Source of the DNA: Temnothorax longispinosus
Lineage: Eukaryota; Arthropoda; Insecta; Hymenoptera; Formicidae
Direction: 5' to 3'
Length of the DNA: 64,000 bases
NCBI RefSeq assembly: GCF_030848805.1
Contig: NC_092361.1
Coordinates: 9,939,928-10,003,927 of the forward strand
In this document: positions 1 to 10,590 of the stretch, in pieces
Layout: every line of letters starts with the position of its first letter
How positions within the stretch are numbered: the first letter of the stretch is position 1
Notes under the pieces: generated by a model
Databases searched by the model: none
The model's input: the letters and a program-made list of their open reading frames with translations, nothing else
Told to the model about the DNA's origin: nothing
Program-made: the position numbers and the translations under genes

Positions 1-484
1 TATCTGATATGTGACTTTAACCAAGGTACTTTCTATTTTCTATTATATTCGTTTTTCACTCAATATGACCATGACATTTACATGTTTGACTTGTTGTATG
101 TGTGATTTACAGATTTAACCGGGATATACTTAAAAAGGACCAAAAAATTATAGTCTTTGATATATATTTATATTATTGAAAAATCCAATATTTTTATTAT
201 AAGCTACTGGGACATAGAAGAGAAGTGATATTATTTATAATTGTTATATTTAATTATATAATTACATTTGATGTGACGAACGATAACCAACTTAAATAGA
301 AAAGTAATGTATCTAAAGAGATTTGAGTTATAGTTTATCATATTCCAAATTATAGTTCTCTTATAATTTGTTCTATTGTAAAAAGAAAAAATTAAATTTA
401 AATATATAATTAAAAATCGGAAATAAATTATATAAAATTTTATAAATTAAATATTAAATTTATGCAATTTTATTTTTCTTAGGC
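1..484. other. AT-rich flank upstream of the Transib gene
   Basis: No gene is visible. A pyrimidine-rich tract ending in TTCTTAG at 476-482 sits directly before the Transib ATG and looks like a splice acceptor, so an upstream non-coding exon is possible but was not found. I could not identify the terminal inverted repeat of the transposon here. Confidence 0.5.
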
Positions 485-2554
485 ATGTATACAATAACAA
501 GACGTCGTCTTTTCGAAGCTTGGCATCAATGTGCAAATAATTCAGATCGTACAACAGCCTTATTAAACTTTATTACTAGCGATGTTGGAGATGAAAATTG
601 CTCGGAAAATTTTGTCAAAACTATTACATCTACAATTACAGATTTAAATTATAAAATACAAAGCAAATGGAATGTCAGTAACCGTACACTACACTATTTT
701 TTAAATAAAAATAGTGACTGGTTAGACAAAGAAATTAATTTTTCATTAGCATCTTTGCCTACATCAACGTCTTCAACATCTAAAATGGGTCGACGAAAAA
801 AATTGTTCAGTGAATGCAGTGATAAGATCAAGAAAAGAAGAGTCGAAATATTAACTCAGAAAACTTGTACGGAGGAATTATGTTTTGCAACACAATATAG
901 TTTGCGAACTGCTGGACGTAGAGATGCAGCAGAAATGGTAATGGAGTTAATTGCGTCACCAAAAAAAGGAACAAAAATTAAAAAAGCTTATAAATCACCA
1001 AAACAAGAGCCCGTAAAATATACTCCAGACGAAGCATTAGCTTTCTTTATTGATGGGAATTACACAAAACATACGTATGCTTTAGTCCAGTCTGGTGCTA
1101 AGAAACGATATGCTGATATTTATCCTTCGTACCATGTTATTAAACAAGCAAAAAAACAGTGTTATCCGGAAAATATTATAATAACTGATATACAGGCAGA
1201 AATTAAATTACAATCGCTTTTGGATCATACTATTTGGCGCATTATTATGGTACAACAAGAGGTTCTTTTACAATGTCAAACGCCTCAATCAATAAAAATA
1301 TTATTTAAATGGGGATGTGACGGTAGCTCAGGTCATAGCATTTACAAGCAAAAATGTTCCTCAGTTGCAGAACAAAAAGTTGATGAGAACTTATTTATAA
1401 TATCTTTAGTGCCGCTACAATTATTTGCCGAAGGAGAAAATGCAAAATTAATTTTATGGAATAACGCACGACCAGGATCAACAAAATACTGTCGACCAAT
1501 TAAATTAATTTTTAAAAAAGAATCGACTGAATTAATAAAACAAGAAATAGCAATCATTGAAGAACAACTTCAGTCACTTGTTCCAACTATTATTAAAATT
1601 GAAGAAAAAGAATTCGCAATAGAATCTGTATTATTGCTGACAATGGTAGATGGGAAAATGTGTAATGCATTAACAAATGTATCGTCACAAAAATGTTATG
1701 TTTGCGGAGCTACTCCAAAAATGATGAACGATATTGAGAAAGCATCAGTAGTTAATGTTGATATTACAACGTTCAGTTTTGGATTGTCGACTTTGCATGC
1801 TTGGATTTGGTGTTTTGAATGTCTCTTGCACATTGCTTATCGTTTAGATATTAAAAAATGGCAAGTTAGAGGAAATGAAAAAAAGGAGGTAGAACTGCGT
1901 AAGAAACAAATTCAAGATCGTTTATATTCTGAAATGGGTCTGTTAGTAGACATACCAAAACCTTCATCTGGTACTACCAATGATGGCAATACATCACGTC
2001 GTTTTTTTGAAAAACCAGATTTAGCCGCTGAAATTACTGGAATTGATGAAGAACTTATATTACGATTCTCAGTAATTTTAAGAACAATGTCTAGTGGATA
2101 CGCAGTAAATCCTGAAGCGTTTGGAATATATACTCGAGAAACAGCAGAATTATACGTCAAATTATATCCATGGTTTTATATGCCACCCAGTGTGCACAAA
2201 ATTTTAATTCATGAGGCAGATATAATTAAAAACGCTATTCTTCCGATTGGCATGCTGTCCGAAGAAGTACAAGAAGCACGTAATAAAGATTGCAGACGAT
2301 ATAGAGAAGGACATACTCGAAAAATATCTCGAGATAAAACTATGGAGGATTTAATTCATATACTACTTATTTCATCGGATCCAGTAATTTCATCATATAG
2401 ACATCATCCACCACGAAAATCTGGATATTTAGACGAAGCTGTGTTGAAACTTTTAAAAGAACCGGAATTTAATTTAAATGTTTCGGAAGCTGATACAAAA
2501 TCGTGCGATAGTTGCGATAGTGAATACTTTAATAAAAGTAACAGAAGTAATTAA
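485..2554 (+). CDS. Transib transposase (RAG1-related), intact ORF
   Basis: A 689-residue open frame without stops or frameshifts. It encodes a DDE transposase of the Transib superfamily, the group from which the RAG1 recombinase derives; such enzymes bind terminal repeats and cut and paste the element in the nucleus. Blocks I read as Transib-like are FKWGCDGSSGHS with the probable first catalytic Asp at residue 279, LWNNARPGSTKYCRPIK near 328, TMVDGKMCNAL with Asp 389, KCYVCGA as a zinc ligand pair, HKILIH followed by LPIG, and SEEVQEARNKD with the probable catalytic Glu at 597, then LLISSDPVISS. The length fits the family (about 650-700). The start follows a splice-acceptor-like TTCTTAG. 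The N-terminal 90 residues are less conserved. Family assignment is from recalled motifs, not a search; a domesticated gene is possible but nothing here requires it. Confidence 0.88.
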   Translation: MYTITRRRLFEAWHQCANNSDRTTALLNFITSDVGDENCSENFVKTITSTITDLNYKIQSKWNVSNRTLHYFLNKNSDWLDKEINFSLASLPTSTSSTSKMGRRKKLFSECSDKIKKRRVEILTQKTCTEELCFATQYSLRTAGRRDAAEMVMELIASPKKGTKIKKAYKSPKQEPVKYTPDEALAFFIDGNYTKHTYALVQSGAKKRYADIYPSYHVIKQAKKQCYPENIIITDIQAEIKLQSLLDHTIWRIIMVQQEVLLQCQTPQSIKILFKWGCDGSSGHSIYKQKCSSVAEQKVDENLFIISLVPLQLFAEGENAKLILWNNARPGSTKYCRPIKLIFKKESTELIKQEIAIIEEQLQSLVPTIIKIEEKEFAIESVLLLTMVDGKMCNALTNVSSQKCYVCGATPKMMNDIEKASVVNVDITTFSFGLSTLHAWIWCFECLLHIAYRLDIKKWQVRGNEKKEVELRKKQIQDRLYSEMGLLVDIPKPSSGTTNDGNTSRRFFEKPDLAAEITGIDEELILRFSVILRTMSSGYAVNPEAFGIYTRETAELYVKLYPWFYMPPSVHKILIHEADIIKNAILPIGMLSEEVQEARNKDCRRYREGHTRKISRDKTMEDLIHILLISSDPVISSYRHHPPRKSGYLDEAVLKLLKEPEFNLNVSEADTKSCDSCDSEYFNKSNRSN

Positions 2555-2941
2555 GATTTTAATTTTTATTTTATTTGTTAACTGAAAGATTTTTATTATT
2601 TCTATTTATTATTTTTAATTTTATTATTTTAGTTTATTTCAGTTTAATACTGAAATAAAATTATTTAGTATTTTAATTTGTTTTTGTTTATTTGTAGTTT
2701 TTGATTAATTATTTTTTATTTTGTATTTTATCAAAACTAAGACGTATGAATCGGCCTAACTGGCAATAAATAATTTATCATCGTGACGATTCGACCATTG
2801 GTTTTGGTCCGATTAATCGTCAAGACGCACGTTTATAATCTTTGATACTTATATATATATAAACATCTCATTTTTTAAATAATTTAAATTAAATTAAATT
2901 ATTAAATTTATTGCGATTACAATTATTAATTTAATTATTAG
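2555..2941. other. AT-rich 3' flank of the Transib gene
   Basis: No coding sequence. A short imperfect hairpin lies at 2788-2822 (GACGATTCGACC against GGTCCGATTAATCGTC). I did not find a convincing Transib terminal repeat. Confidence 0.4.
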
Positions 2942-3010
2942 AGATTGATTGATTGATTGATTGATGTCTTTATTTAGCCCTTGGCTACTTTACATATAAA
3001 AAACGCTACA

Positions 3011-3250
3011 ACATGTATAACCTACACAATTTCAGACATTATACCCGAATAACTCTTTTATACATTACTAATCACATTAACGCTCTATAAAATGTATATA
3101 GCATAAACATGTATAACCTACACAATTTCAGACATTATACCCGAATAACTCTTTTATACATTACTAATCACATTAACGCTCTATAAAAATATAGCATAAA
3201 CAAATTTCATACATTGTGCCTGAATACTTTCTTATGCCGTACTAATCGCA
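3011..3250 (-). repeat. 96-bp tandem repeat in LINE 3' UTR
   Basis: Two near-identical 96-bp units begin at 3011 and 3107 with ACATGTATAACCTACAC, followed from about 3194 by a third diverged, shorter unit. The repeat lies between the RT stop codon and the tetranucleotide tail of the minus-strand LINE. Confidence 0.85.
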
Positions 3251-3276
3251 ATATCTTTCCCTATCCACTTACGCAC

Positions 3277-6059
3277 TTATCTGCTCCTATTATCTCTCTC
3301 TTTTATGTATTTTGCTAGCTTTGTTTTAAAGCATTTTATTTCCGTTATATTCTGTATTTCTACTGGGATGTCATTGAATATTTGGAACCCGTTATACGTT
3401 AAATTCTTATGTGCTGTTAGTGTTCGTGTCCTTTCTACTACTATGTTTGCATTATTTCTAGTGTTATATGCATGCCTCTCACTAATTTTTTTTATTTCAC
3501 TTGATAAATATTTTGGCACCATATTATTCCTCATCTTATATACTAGTACGCATACATTATATTCCATTCTTTGTTTTACACTCATGAAACATAAAGCTTC
3601 CAACATAGATTTAATTGCCGTGTATCTATTCACATTTAATATTATTCGCATTGCACGATTTTGCGTTTTTTGTAGCATTTGCATCAAGCCCTGATTGAAA
3701 TTTAACATTATACTACTACAATATTCGTAATGCGGTGCAATTATTGTTTTATATATCAACACTTTTACATAACTACTTACAACATTCCTTATTCGTCCTA
3801 AAAACCCTATTTTTTTCCCTACTTTCTTTGCCATGTACCATGCATGCTTCTCGAAGGTTAAATGCTTATCTATAATTATGCCTAGATATTTTGTATCTTG
3901 CACTTCTGTGACCGTTTCATTTCCTATATAAATATTATAGTTGGTTCGCTTACTTTTTTTCCTAGGATCATAGATAGCCATAAATACAGTCTTTTTAACA
4001 TTAATTTTTAGCGAGTTTTTATTTAACCATTCAGTCAGTGTAATCAATATTTCATTTAAAGTTTGAATTATAACATCCATATTGTCACCATACACATATA
4101 CCATTTTATCGTCAGCAAAGAGTCTAAACCTACATTTTCTGTTCCTATATACCGTAATCACATCATTAATATATAGAATAAACAACAATGGCCCCAATAT
4201 GGATCCCTGTGGTACTCCTGTCTTAATTTCAAGTTTACCAGACAATATATTTCCGATCTTAACTTGTTGAGTCCTATTCTCCAGGTATGATTCGAACCAT
4301 CTTAGTACCGTTCCCGTTATACCGTACATTTTCAACTTTTTTATTAATTCTTTCCTATCAATAGTTTCAAATGCTCTTTTAAAGTCTATAAACATTACTC
4401 CTATTCTCTCGTTCTTATCCATTCTTTGTCTCCATTCTATAAGTACTTTTTGAATCGCTGTCTCACACGAATGTCCTGATCTAAAACCTGACTGTTCTGC
4501 AATTAATATTTCATTTTTATCAATGTAATCGAGCAGTTGATCCTTTACCACTTGTTCTAAAATCTTTTCGTAGACCGGTAACGTGTTTATCGGTCTATAA
4601 TCCTCAGCTTTGTCACTGCCTACTACTTTTGGGATCGGTGTAATTATAGAGTTTTTCCAATTTTCCGGTACTTTCCCTTCTTGTAAAGATTTATTTATTA
4701 ATCCAAGTATCTTATCTTTATTTATTCTCCATGTCATTTTAATTTCCTCTGCCGTAATGCCTTCTCCCCCTCCTTTCCTTATGTCTAACCCGGTTATTAC
4801 TTTGTCTAATTGTTCTTCAGTTATTTCTTTGAATTCCTTCATTTCACTGCTGCCTATCCTTTCATATTCAACTTGTGCATTTTCCACTCTATCTATTTCG
4901 TTTACAATATTAACTACACTTTCAATGAAGAATCTATTAAACTTATCCGCAATTACTTCCTTATCCGTATAACTTACCCCATCAAATTTAACGTTTTTAA
5001 ATTCCGCTCTCGTTTTCTTTGTGCCTATTAATTCTTTCAACGATTTCCACATTTCCCGCGATTTATTCCTGTTATCATCTATATTTTTTTCATAATAATC
5101 TCTTTTTTTCTCCCTAATTTTAGCTACTGCCTCATTTCTACGTCTTTTAAACTCTTTCCAATCCTTTTCCATATTTGACTGCGCTGCTTTTTTATATGCT
5201 CTGTCTCTTATCCTTAGCATTTCCCTGATTTCTTCATCTATCCATCTTTTAGTTTTCCATCTAACAGGCATAACTTTTTTAATCTTTGGCGCTATTTCGT
5301 CTATTGCTGCCATTATACCGTTTATTGTACTATCCGCTAACAAATCTACATCGCTATTACATCCCATATTGTCTTTCAGTTTGTCACCTACCAAGCTTTT
5401 AAATCGCTCCTCGTTAAAGTTACTATAGTCCCTTTTATAATATGTAATAATTTCTTCATCTTCTTTATCGTTTATTGTACTAATATTGACTTTTATTATA
5501 TTATGGTCTGTAATTTTTGGTGATTGTAGCACGTCAACCTCACTGAAGAAATTTGAAAATACCAAATCTATAACAGTCTTTGAATTCCTTTCACACCTCG
5601 TCGGTTTTTGTACATATTGCTTCAACCCCAGACTTCCCATTTCTCTACTAAGCCTTTCCGTATAATGATTATTTTTACTCATATCAATGTTCATATCCCC
5701 TAATATGATTACATGTCCTTTATCAATTAACCTTTCAGACTGACTAACAATTAATTCAATAAATTTACCATCACTTGTGCTTGGCGAATGGTATGTATTA
5801 CCAATTACAATATCTTCACCTTCCCCCATGCTAACCTGTATTACACTCAACCACATAACCTGCTTGTTCTCCCTCTCATCATCCTCTATATTTTCTATTA
5901 TTCTATATCTTAATGACTTTTTTATATAAGTTAAAACTCCACCTGTTCGCCGACTTCTATTGGTATTTGCTCTAACTACATTATAATTCTCAATATTAAT
6001 TTCCACATCACCAATTTCTTCGTGTACGTGTGTTTCCGTAAGACATTTAAAATTTTTGG
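3277..6059 (-). pseudogene. LINE ORF2: endonuclease and reverse transcriptase, frameshifted
   Basis: The 909-residue frame from 6006 to 3277 encodes an apurinic-type endonuclease followed by a reverse transcriptase. The endonuclease shows GGVLTYIKK, VIILGDMNIDMS and the C-terminal ITDHNIIKVNI. The RT shows RPINTLPVYEKILEQVV, SGFRSGHSCETAI, VMFIDFKRAFETIDR (first catalytic Asp), GVPQGSILGPLLFILYIND and LFADDKMVYVYG (catalytic Asp pair). The protein ends in a conserved C-terminal region without RNase H. The same frame extends upstream to about 6059, adding the expected CLTETHVHEEI, but an in-frame stop lies just beyond, and the preceding residues KLANEIRPKIL are in another frame. So one frameshift sits near 6047. 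Apart from that the RT looks intact. The N-terminus and any ORF1 are lost in the gap. Confidence 0.88.
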
Positions 6060-6130
6060 TCTGATTTCGTTTGCTAACTTTTCAATTTCGTCTTTATGTA
6101 CCAAGAAACCTATAAAAACTCCCCAGCTCC

Positions 6131-6630
6131 NNNNNNNNNNNNNNNNNNNNNNNNNNNNNNNNNNNNNNNNNNNNNNNNNNNNNNNNNNNNNNNNNNNNNN
6201 NNNNNNNNNNNNNNNNNNNNNNNNNNNNNNNNNNNNNNNNNNNNNNNNNNNNNNNNNNNNNNNNNNNNNNNNNNNNNNNNNNNNNNNNNNNNNNNNNNNN
6301 NNNNNNNNNNNNNNNNNNNNNNNNNNNNNNNNNNNNNNNNNNNNNNNNNNNNNNNNNNNNNNNNNNNNNNNNNNNNNNNNNNNNNNNNNNNNNNNNNNNN
6401 NNNNNNNNNNNNNNNNNNNNNNNNNNNNNNNNNNNNNNNNNNNNNNNNNNNNNNNNNNNNNNNNNNNNNNNNNNNNNNNNNNNNNNNNNNNNNNNNNNNN
6501 NNNNNNNNNNNNNNNNNNNNNNNNNNNNNNNNNNNNNNNNNNNNNNNNNNNNNNNNNNNNNNNNNNNNNNNNNNNNNNNNNNNNNNNNNNNNNNNNNNNN
6601 NNNNNNNNNNNNNNNNNNNNNNNNNNNNNN
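6131..6630. other. assembly gap, 500 N
   Basis: Exactly 500 N, so probably a placeholder of unknown true length. It separates the CR1-like LINE from a BEL gag and may hide the 5' ends of both. Confidence 0.99.
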
Positions 6631-7583
6631 TTTCGACGAGCCATATGATGGCTTATGGTTCACCATATGCTAGGCTTCCACGGATGGATATTCCTACTTT
6701 TGATGGTAATCCTGCAAAATGGCTTGAGTATCGAGATTTGTTTCATTCTATGGTTGTATCTACATCCTTAACGGCTGTTGAAAAGTTGCAATACTTGAAA
6801 CTAGTTTAACTGGTACAGCAGCTCATTTGATTCAAAACACTACATTAACTGCAGAGAACTTTTAAAGGCATGGGAATCATTAGTATCGTTTTATGATAAC
6901 ACTAGACTTCAGGTCAACACGGCATTAAATTCCTTATTCAATCTAAAGCCTACGACAAAAGAATCTTCTGTCGAGTTAGAACTATTATATACAACTGTTC
7001 TTCAGATTCATAGAACTTTGGAAACTTTGCAACAACCAGTTGAAACGTGGGATGCCATTTTTGTTTGCCCTTAACAGTACGAAGATTAGATTCAGAATCG
7101 GTAAAAGAATGGGAAAATAAATTAGGTTCCTCAAAAATCCCTCCGTCATGGAAGGAACTTATCGAATTCTTGGTTACTCGTCTTTTCTCGCTTCAAGCGT
7201 ATGAGAAATCTCGAGGGATCAAATTTCAGTTTAGGTCTCAACAGGCTACAGCTAAAGCGTATTACCAGGGAAAGAATGACGATGTTTTCTCGTCTAGCAC
7301 TTCAACTTGTTCTATTTGTGAGGGAGATCATTACGTTGCCAAATGTCCAAGGTATCTCGATAAGACTACAGATCAGAAATTAGAGCTCGTAATTCAACAC
7401 AAGTTGTGTTTTAATTGTTTAGGGAGACATCGAGTTTCGAATTGCAGAATAGTTAAGCGTTGTCAGAAATGTGGAAAGAAACATCACACCACAATACACA
7501 AGGGTGAAGCTTCTTCTGGAAAGCAAGAGATATACTCAGATTCACAAGAACAATCCAGTCTCACCAAGTCGGGACAAAACTAA
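6631..7583 (+). pseudogene. BEL/Pao gag remnant with zinc knuckles
   Basis: Capsid and nucleocapsid part of a BEL/Pao LTR retrotransposon. After the gap the frame reads LPRMDIPTFDGNPAKW and VEKLQYLKLV, the signature of the DUF1759 gag domain; it breaks at about 6805 and again near 6860. The last frame (about 6990-7583) carries three zinc-binding knuckles typical of BEL gag: CSICEGDHYVAKC, CFNCLGRHRVSNC and CQKCGKKHHTTIH. Gag would package the element RNA in cytoplasmic particles. The protein stops at 7581 where protease and RT should follow, so this copy is internally deleted. The 5' LTR must lie in or beyond the gap. Confidence 0.85.
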
Positions 7584-7904
7584 AGCATTGTATTTTATTA
7601 TCAATTAGTATCGAGATAATTATCTGGCTTCTTCTAAATATTATTTTCGTTTACTATCGTCACTTATAACATTAGCATGTACATTCTTTCTAGTGTTATG
7701 AACTTTATTTAATAACAAAGGAAGTTTAAAAGAAAACAGCGCATTTAAGTTAATTCTGCATGGCGGGCGGTTGTCCGTCAAAGTGGGCGGTTTTCTCATC
7801 AAAGAAATGGCTAGTGATATAAATCTTAGAGTGTGACTTTTGGATAAAGGTTATTCAACGTTGTTCATTCTCTTCTGAGATTAAATTATTTCTCAGGACG
7901 ATTC
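7584..7904 (+). other. junction of deleted BEL pol
   Basis: No protease, reverse transcriptase, RNase H or integrase core could be read between the gag stop and the integrase C-terminal remnant. Roughly 4 kb expected for a BEL pol is absent. The stretch contains a GGCGGGCGG...GGGCGG pair near 7760-7790 but nothing I can identify as coding. Confidence 0.6.
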
Positions 7905-8309
7905 AGATGATCTTTCAATTCTAACCCCGGGACATTTTCTTATTGGAAGCGCTCTCTCAACCATTCCTGAACCATCATTATCACTAGTTCGAATTTCTCA
8001 ATTGAATAAATGACAATTACTGCAACAAAACTCGAGCATTTTTTATCACACTGGTCAAAGAATTACTTACTGAGACAACTTTCGATTTATAAATGGAATA
8101 GCGTAAATTCTTCTATAACCGAGGGTTCAGTGGTTCTCTTGGTTGATGAGCGTTATCCACCGTCTAAGTGGCCTTTGGGCAAAGTCATTAAAACTCATTC
8201 AGGACTTGATGGTCATACAAGAGTTGTTACAGTAAAGACTCAATCGTCTGAATTAAAACGTCCAATTACAAAGTTATGTCCTCTAAATGTTGATCGATCT
8301 TGTTTGTAA
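7905..8309 (+). pseudogene. BEL/Pao integrase C-terminal domain (DUF5641) remnant
   Basis: The first frame reads DLSILTPGHFLIGSAL and TIPEPSLS, the block that opens the DUF5641 domain at the end of BEL integrases, and stops at 8010. A shifted frame continues with LSHWSKNYLLRQLSIYKW, GSVVLLVDERYPPSKWPLGKV and GLDGHTRVVTVKT, closing at 8309. At least one frameshift separates the two. The domain is thought to help the integrase contact DNA. Only 300 bases separate it from gag remains, against more than 4 kb in an intact element, so this is a deletion derivative of the same BEL copy. Confidence 0.85.
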
Positions 8310-8622
8310 TTTATTCGTCAACTACGTTAACGAAGGCGGGCGGAAATGTATAAAGTAAAGCTAAAAGAGAGAGATAGAGATATTGTGTAGGTGCAGCCAA
8401 CTATGTATTTCATATTGCGGTAGGTCAGGTCGCGCGGTGAGCGTAGAATGGTAACACTGCGCGCAATAGGCGCCGACCACGTTGCGTCCCAGGCGGCCCG
8501 GCGTAGGGCGTTCGCGCGCTTGCGTGAGCATGTTGGGAGGGGCGCGCAGCCCGGGCGAGCGAGCATTCGTCTTCCGGACATCGTGCGTTACACACCCGTT
8601 GTAATCAGTTCGAGTAAAATAC
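8310..8622 (+). repeat. probable 3' LTR of the deleted BEL element (left part)
   Basis: After the pol stop comes GGCGGGCGGAAATG and a GC-rich stretch, the position of a BEL 3' LTR, possibly starting at TGTATAAAG near 8347. The sequence is cut at 8623-8625 (TTA) by the TIR element and seems to resume after 10590. The LTR end was not defined. Confidence 0.45.
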
Positions 8623-8625
8623 TTA

Positions 8626-8958
8626 TAGTGCGAGAGCCCACCGCAAAAATTTGGGTCCATCGCTTTTATGGATAAATTTACTTGCAAAAGGTAGTTTATA
8701 AGTCGTATTATTATAAACGATTGTCAGCCAAACTCGTACCCCCTGCGTTATGAGCAATAAAAATTTATTAACAATTGGATTTCTAAGCGATTTGGGTCCA
8801 TCGCTTTTATGGACGAAATTTGTTTCATTCGAAAGGGCATCAAATTCCCTTTCAGAAAATACCCGGCTGATTTGCCCTGGCCCCTGCAAAACCCAGGCTG
8901 ATCATGATTTTTGACTCAACGCGCGAGTCAGATCGAGCGTGGCGTTTGAAATGCGCGC
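8626..8958 (+). repeat. left 333-bp TIR
   Basis: Inverted match to 10255-10587. Each TIR contains two direct copies of a subterminal motif (GGGTCCATCGCTTTTATGGA near 8652 and 8791), likely transposase binding sites by analogy with other DNA transposons. Confidence 0.9.
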
Positions 8959-9104
8959 CGTAAACAAATGCAGAGCGTCGCGCGTTGGACGTGCGCGCAT
9001 GTGTGCGTGTGCCCATCTGATGTTTGTTGTTATGCACTTCTGTTCTCGTGCTTTACAGTTTTTATTTTATTTTTGCTTCGGTGTTATAAGTGCCCAATTT
9101 AAAG

Positions 9105-10059
9105 ATGTCCAAGTGTTTTGTTTGTGAGAAAGGCGACAAAACTGTTCAGTGCACTGACGAAAACTTTTACAAATTGACAATGGTGATCAAGTTCCGGAAA
9201 CAGAAAAATTTCCAGTATAGGAAATTTTTGTTAACAAAACCCTCAGACGTTGTTTATCATTACAAATGTTTCAAAAAAGTGACGACTCTGAATCCGAAAT
9301 ACCGATCTGAGTTCGAAGATTTCTGTCGCAAAAAAAATGTAAGTATTTACTTTTGAAATGTTAAGGTTCTCAAAATTGTCGATTTTCAACAATTCATTAT
9401 TCTTCTAGGAACGTCCGTACAGTTCATCAGATCGAAAAAATCAGAAGGAAAAGATTACAAAATCACCTGTCTCACCTGGTGAATCTCACAAAACTCAAGC
9501 AGAAGGCCATAATTCTACAGTAACGGATTTTACTGAGGTAATTATAATTTCGGAGTGTTATAAAGCTTGTTTTTCTATATGTAACGATTCACTTCATGAA
9601 AATTAGTTACTTCAATTGCTTTTTTAATTGCTCCTTACTACCACTTTTCGATTTTTTTATAATTCTTGTTGTCGTGGATAATAAATGGAAACGTTTCGGA
9701 AAAAAGAACAACAAAAGATATTTCATTGTCATTAAAGTCGGCTGTACATAAAATCTCGGAATTTTGCGAGTTCAGCGAAAACGTTTTTAATGTTGTCGCA
9801 GGAGTCTATTGCTTCATCGACGCCAGTGAAGCCAATCCTGCAGATGTTTCACAGTGACTCTTCTTCGTTGAACTCGATGGAGTCAATAGAAAAATCTACC
9901 CAGGAACCAATGGCATCTTCATCGGCGCCCATCGAGCCAATTATAGATCAAGAAATTGTTCACAATTTTATATTCGACAAAATTCCAATTTACATTACGT
10001 TCTCTGACAGTTCCATACTTTTTATCTGGAAATATGATATTTTTAACTATGATAAATGA
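9105..10059 (+). CDS. three-exon gene inside the TTA element, zinc-binding N-terminus
   Basis: Predicted exons 9105-9338, 9409-9537 and 9802-10059, with introns GTAAGT...TCTAG and GTAATT...CGCAG, all phase 0, giving about 206 residues. Splicing is inferred from the sequence: the three exons stay open only if joined this way. The first exon begins MSKCFVCEKGDKTVQC and ends with YHYKCFKK and a FEDFC motif. The Cys-x2-Cys and His-x2-Cys spacing suggests a zinc-binding, possibly DNA-binding, domain; the ligand order is not a THAP finger. Exon 3 is Ser/Pro/Glu-rich with an EPMASSSAPIEPI-like stretch and no catalytic domain. It could be a truncated transposase or an accessory DNA-binding protein. 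I do not recognise the family. Confidence 0.55.
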
Positions 10060-10254
10060 TAAAAGTATATAATTAACATATAAAATATAATAATATGAAT
10101 GATAAAAAAATCAAAAATATTCATAATCCCTACACAATATTATAATATCATAAACGTTAAATAATAACAATAACAACAATTATGATCTTTAAAAATTTAT
10201 AATATTAGATAGTATCCAAAGTATAAATAAAGCGTGACGCTCTCTCCTTGTTTT

Positions 10255-10587
10255 GCGCGCATTTCAAACGCCACGCTCGATCTGACTCGCGCGTTGAGTC
10301 AAAAATCATGATCAGCCTGGGTTTTGCAGGGGCCAGGGCAAATCAGCCGGGTATTTTCTGAAAGGGAATTTGATGCCCTTTCGAATGAAACAAGTTTCGT
10401 CCATAAAAGCGATTGACCCAAATCGCTTAGAAATCCAATTGTTAATAAATTTTTATTGCTCATAACGCAGGGGGTACGAGTTTGGCTGACAATCGTTTAT
10501 GATAATACGACTTATAAACTACCTTTTGCAAGTAAATTTATCCATAAAAGCGATGGACCCAAATTTTTGCGGTGGACTCTCAGACTA
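10255..10587 (-). repeat. right 333-bp TIR
   Basis: Inverted copy of 8626-8958 with few mismatches; outer end ACTA followed by the TTA duplication. Confidence 0.9.
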
Positions 10588-10590
10588 TTA

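Larger units (their letters stand above)
2942..6130 (-). mobile_element. CR1/L2-like non-LTR retrotransposon, 5' end lost in gap
   Basis: A minus-strand LINE copy. Its 3' tail on the + strand is GATT repeated five times at 2944-2965, then a 3' UTR with a tandem repeat, then a long endonuclease-reverse transcriptase frame. The 5' side runs into the assembly gap at 6131. The tetranucleotide 3' tail and the RT block GFRSGHSCETAIQKV resemble the CR1/L2 group, but the clade is inferred by memory only. Confidence 0.8.
8626..10587. mobile_element. 1.96 kb TIR DNA transposon with TTA target duplication
   Basis: Inverted ends TAGTGCGAGAGCCCACCGC (left) and its near complement (right, reading inward TAGTCTGAGAGTCCACCGC) are flanked by TTA at 8623-8625 and 10588-10590. 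The TIRs are 333 bp each and nearly identical. A 3-bp TTA duplication fits PIF/Harbinger-like families, but no Harbinger nuclease is present, so the superfamily is open. It carries one spliced gene and is probably non-autonomous. Confidence 0.85.

Noticed and set aside
2788..2835. RSS-like or Transib terminal repeat beside the Transib gene
   Set aside because: GGTTTTGGT resembles a nonamer, but no CACAGTG-type heptamer lies at 12 or 23 bases, and there is no partner upstream.
3011..3250. CRISPR-like array
   Set aside because: Repeats are long, contiguous and without spacers, in a eukaryotic LINE; the same holds for the other tandem repeats here.
3305..5031. Plus-strand frames at 3305-3694, 4610-4972 and others
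   Set aside because: They lie antisense to the LINE ORF2, which has all RT motifs.
5976..6809. Long frames running across the N gap
   Set aside because: They consist mainly of X residues and have no real sequence support.
9105..9338. THAP domain in the TTA element gene
   Set aside because: Ligand order is CxxC then HxxC, whereas THAP needs C...C...C-x2-H with AVPTF; not met.
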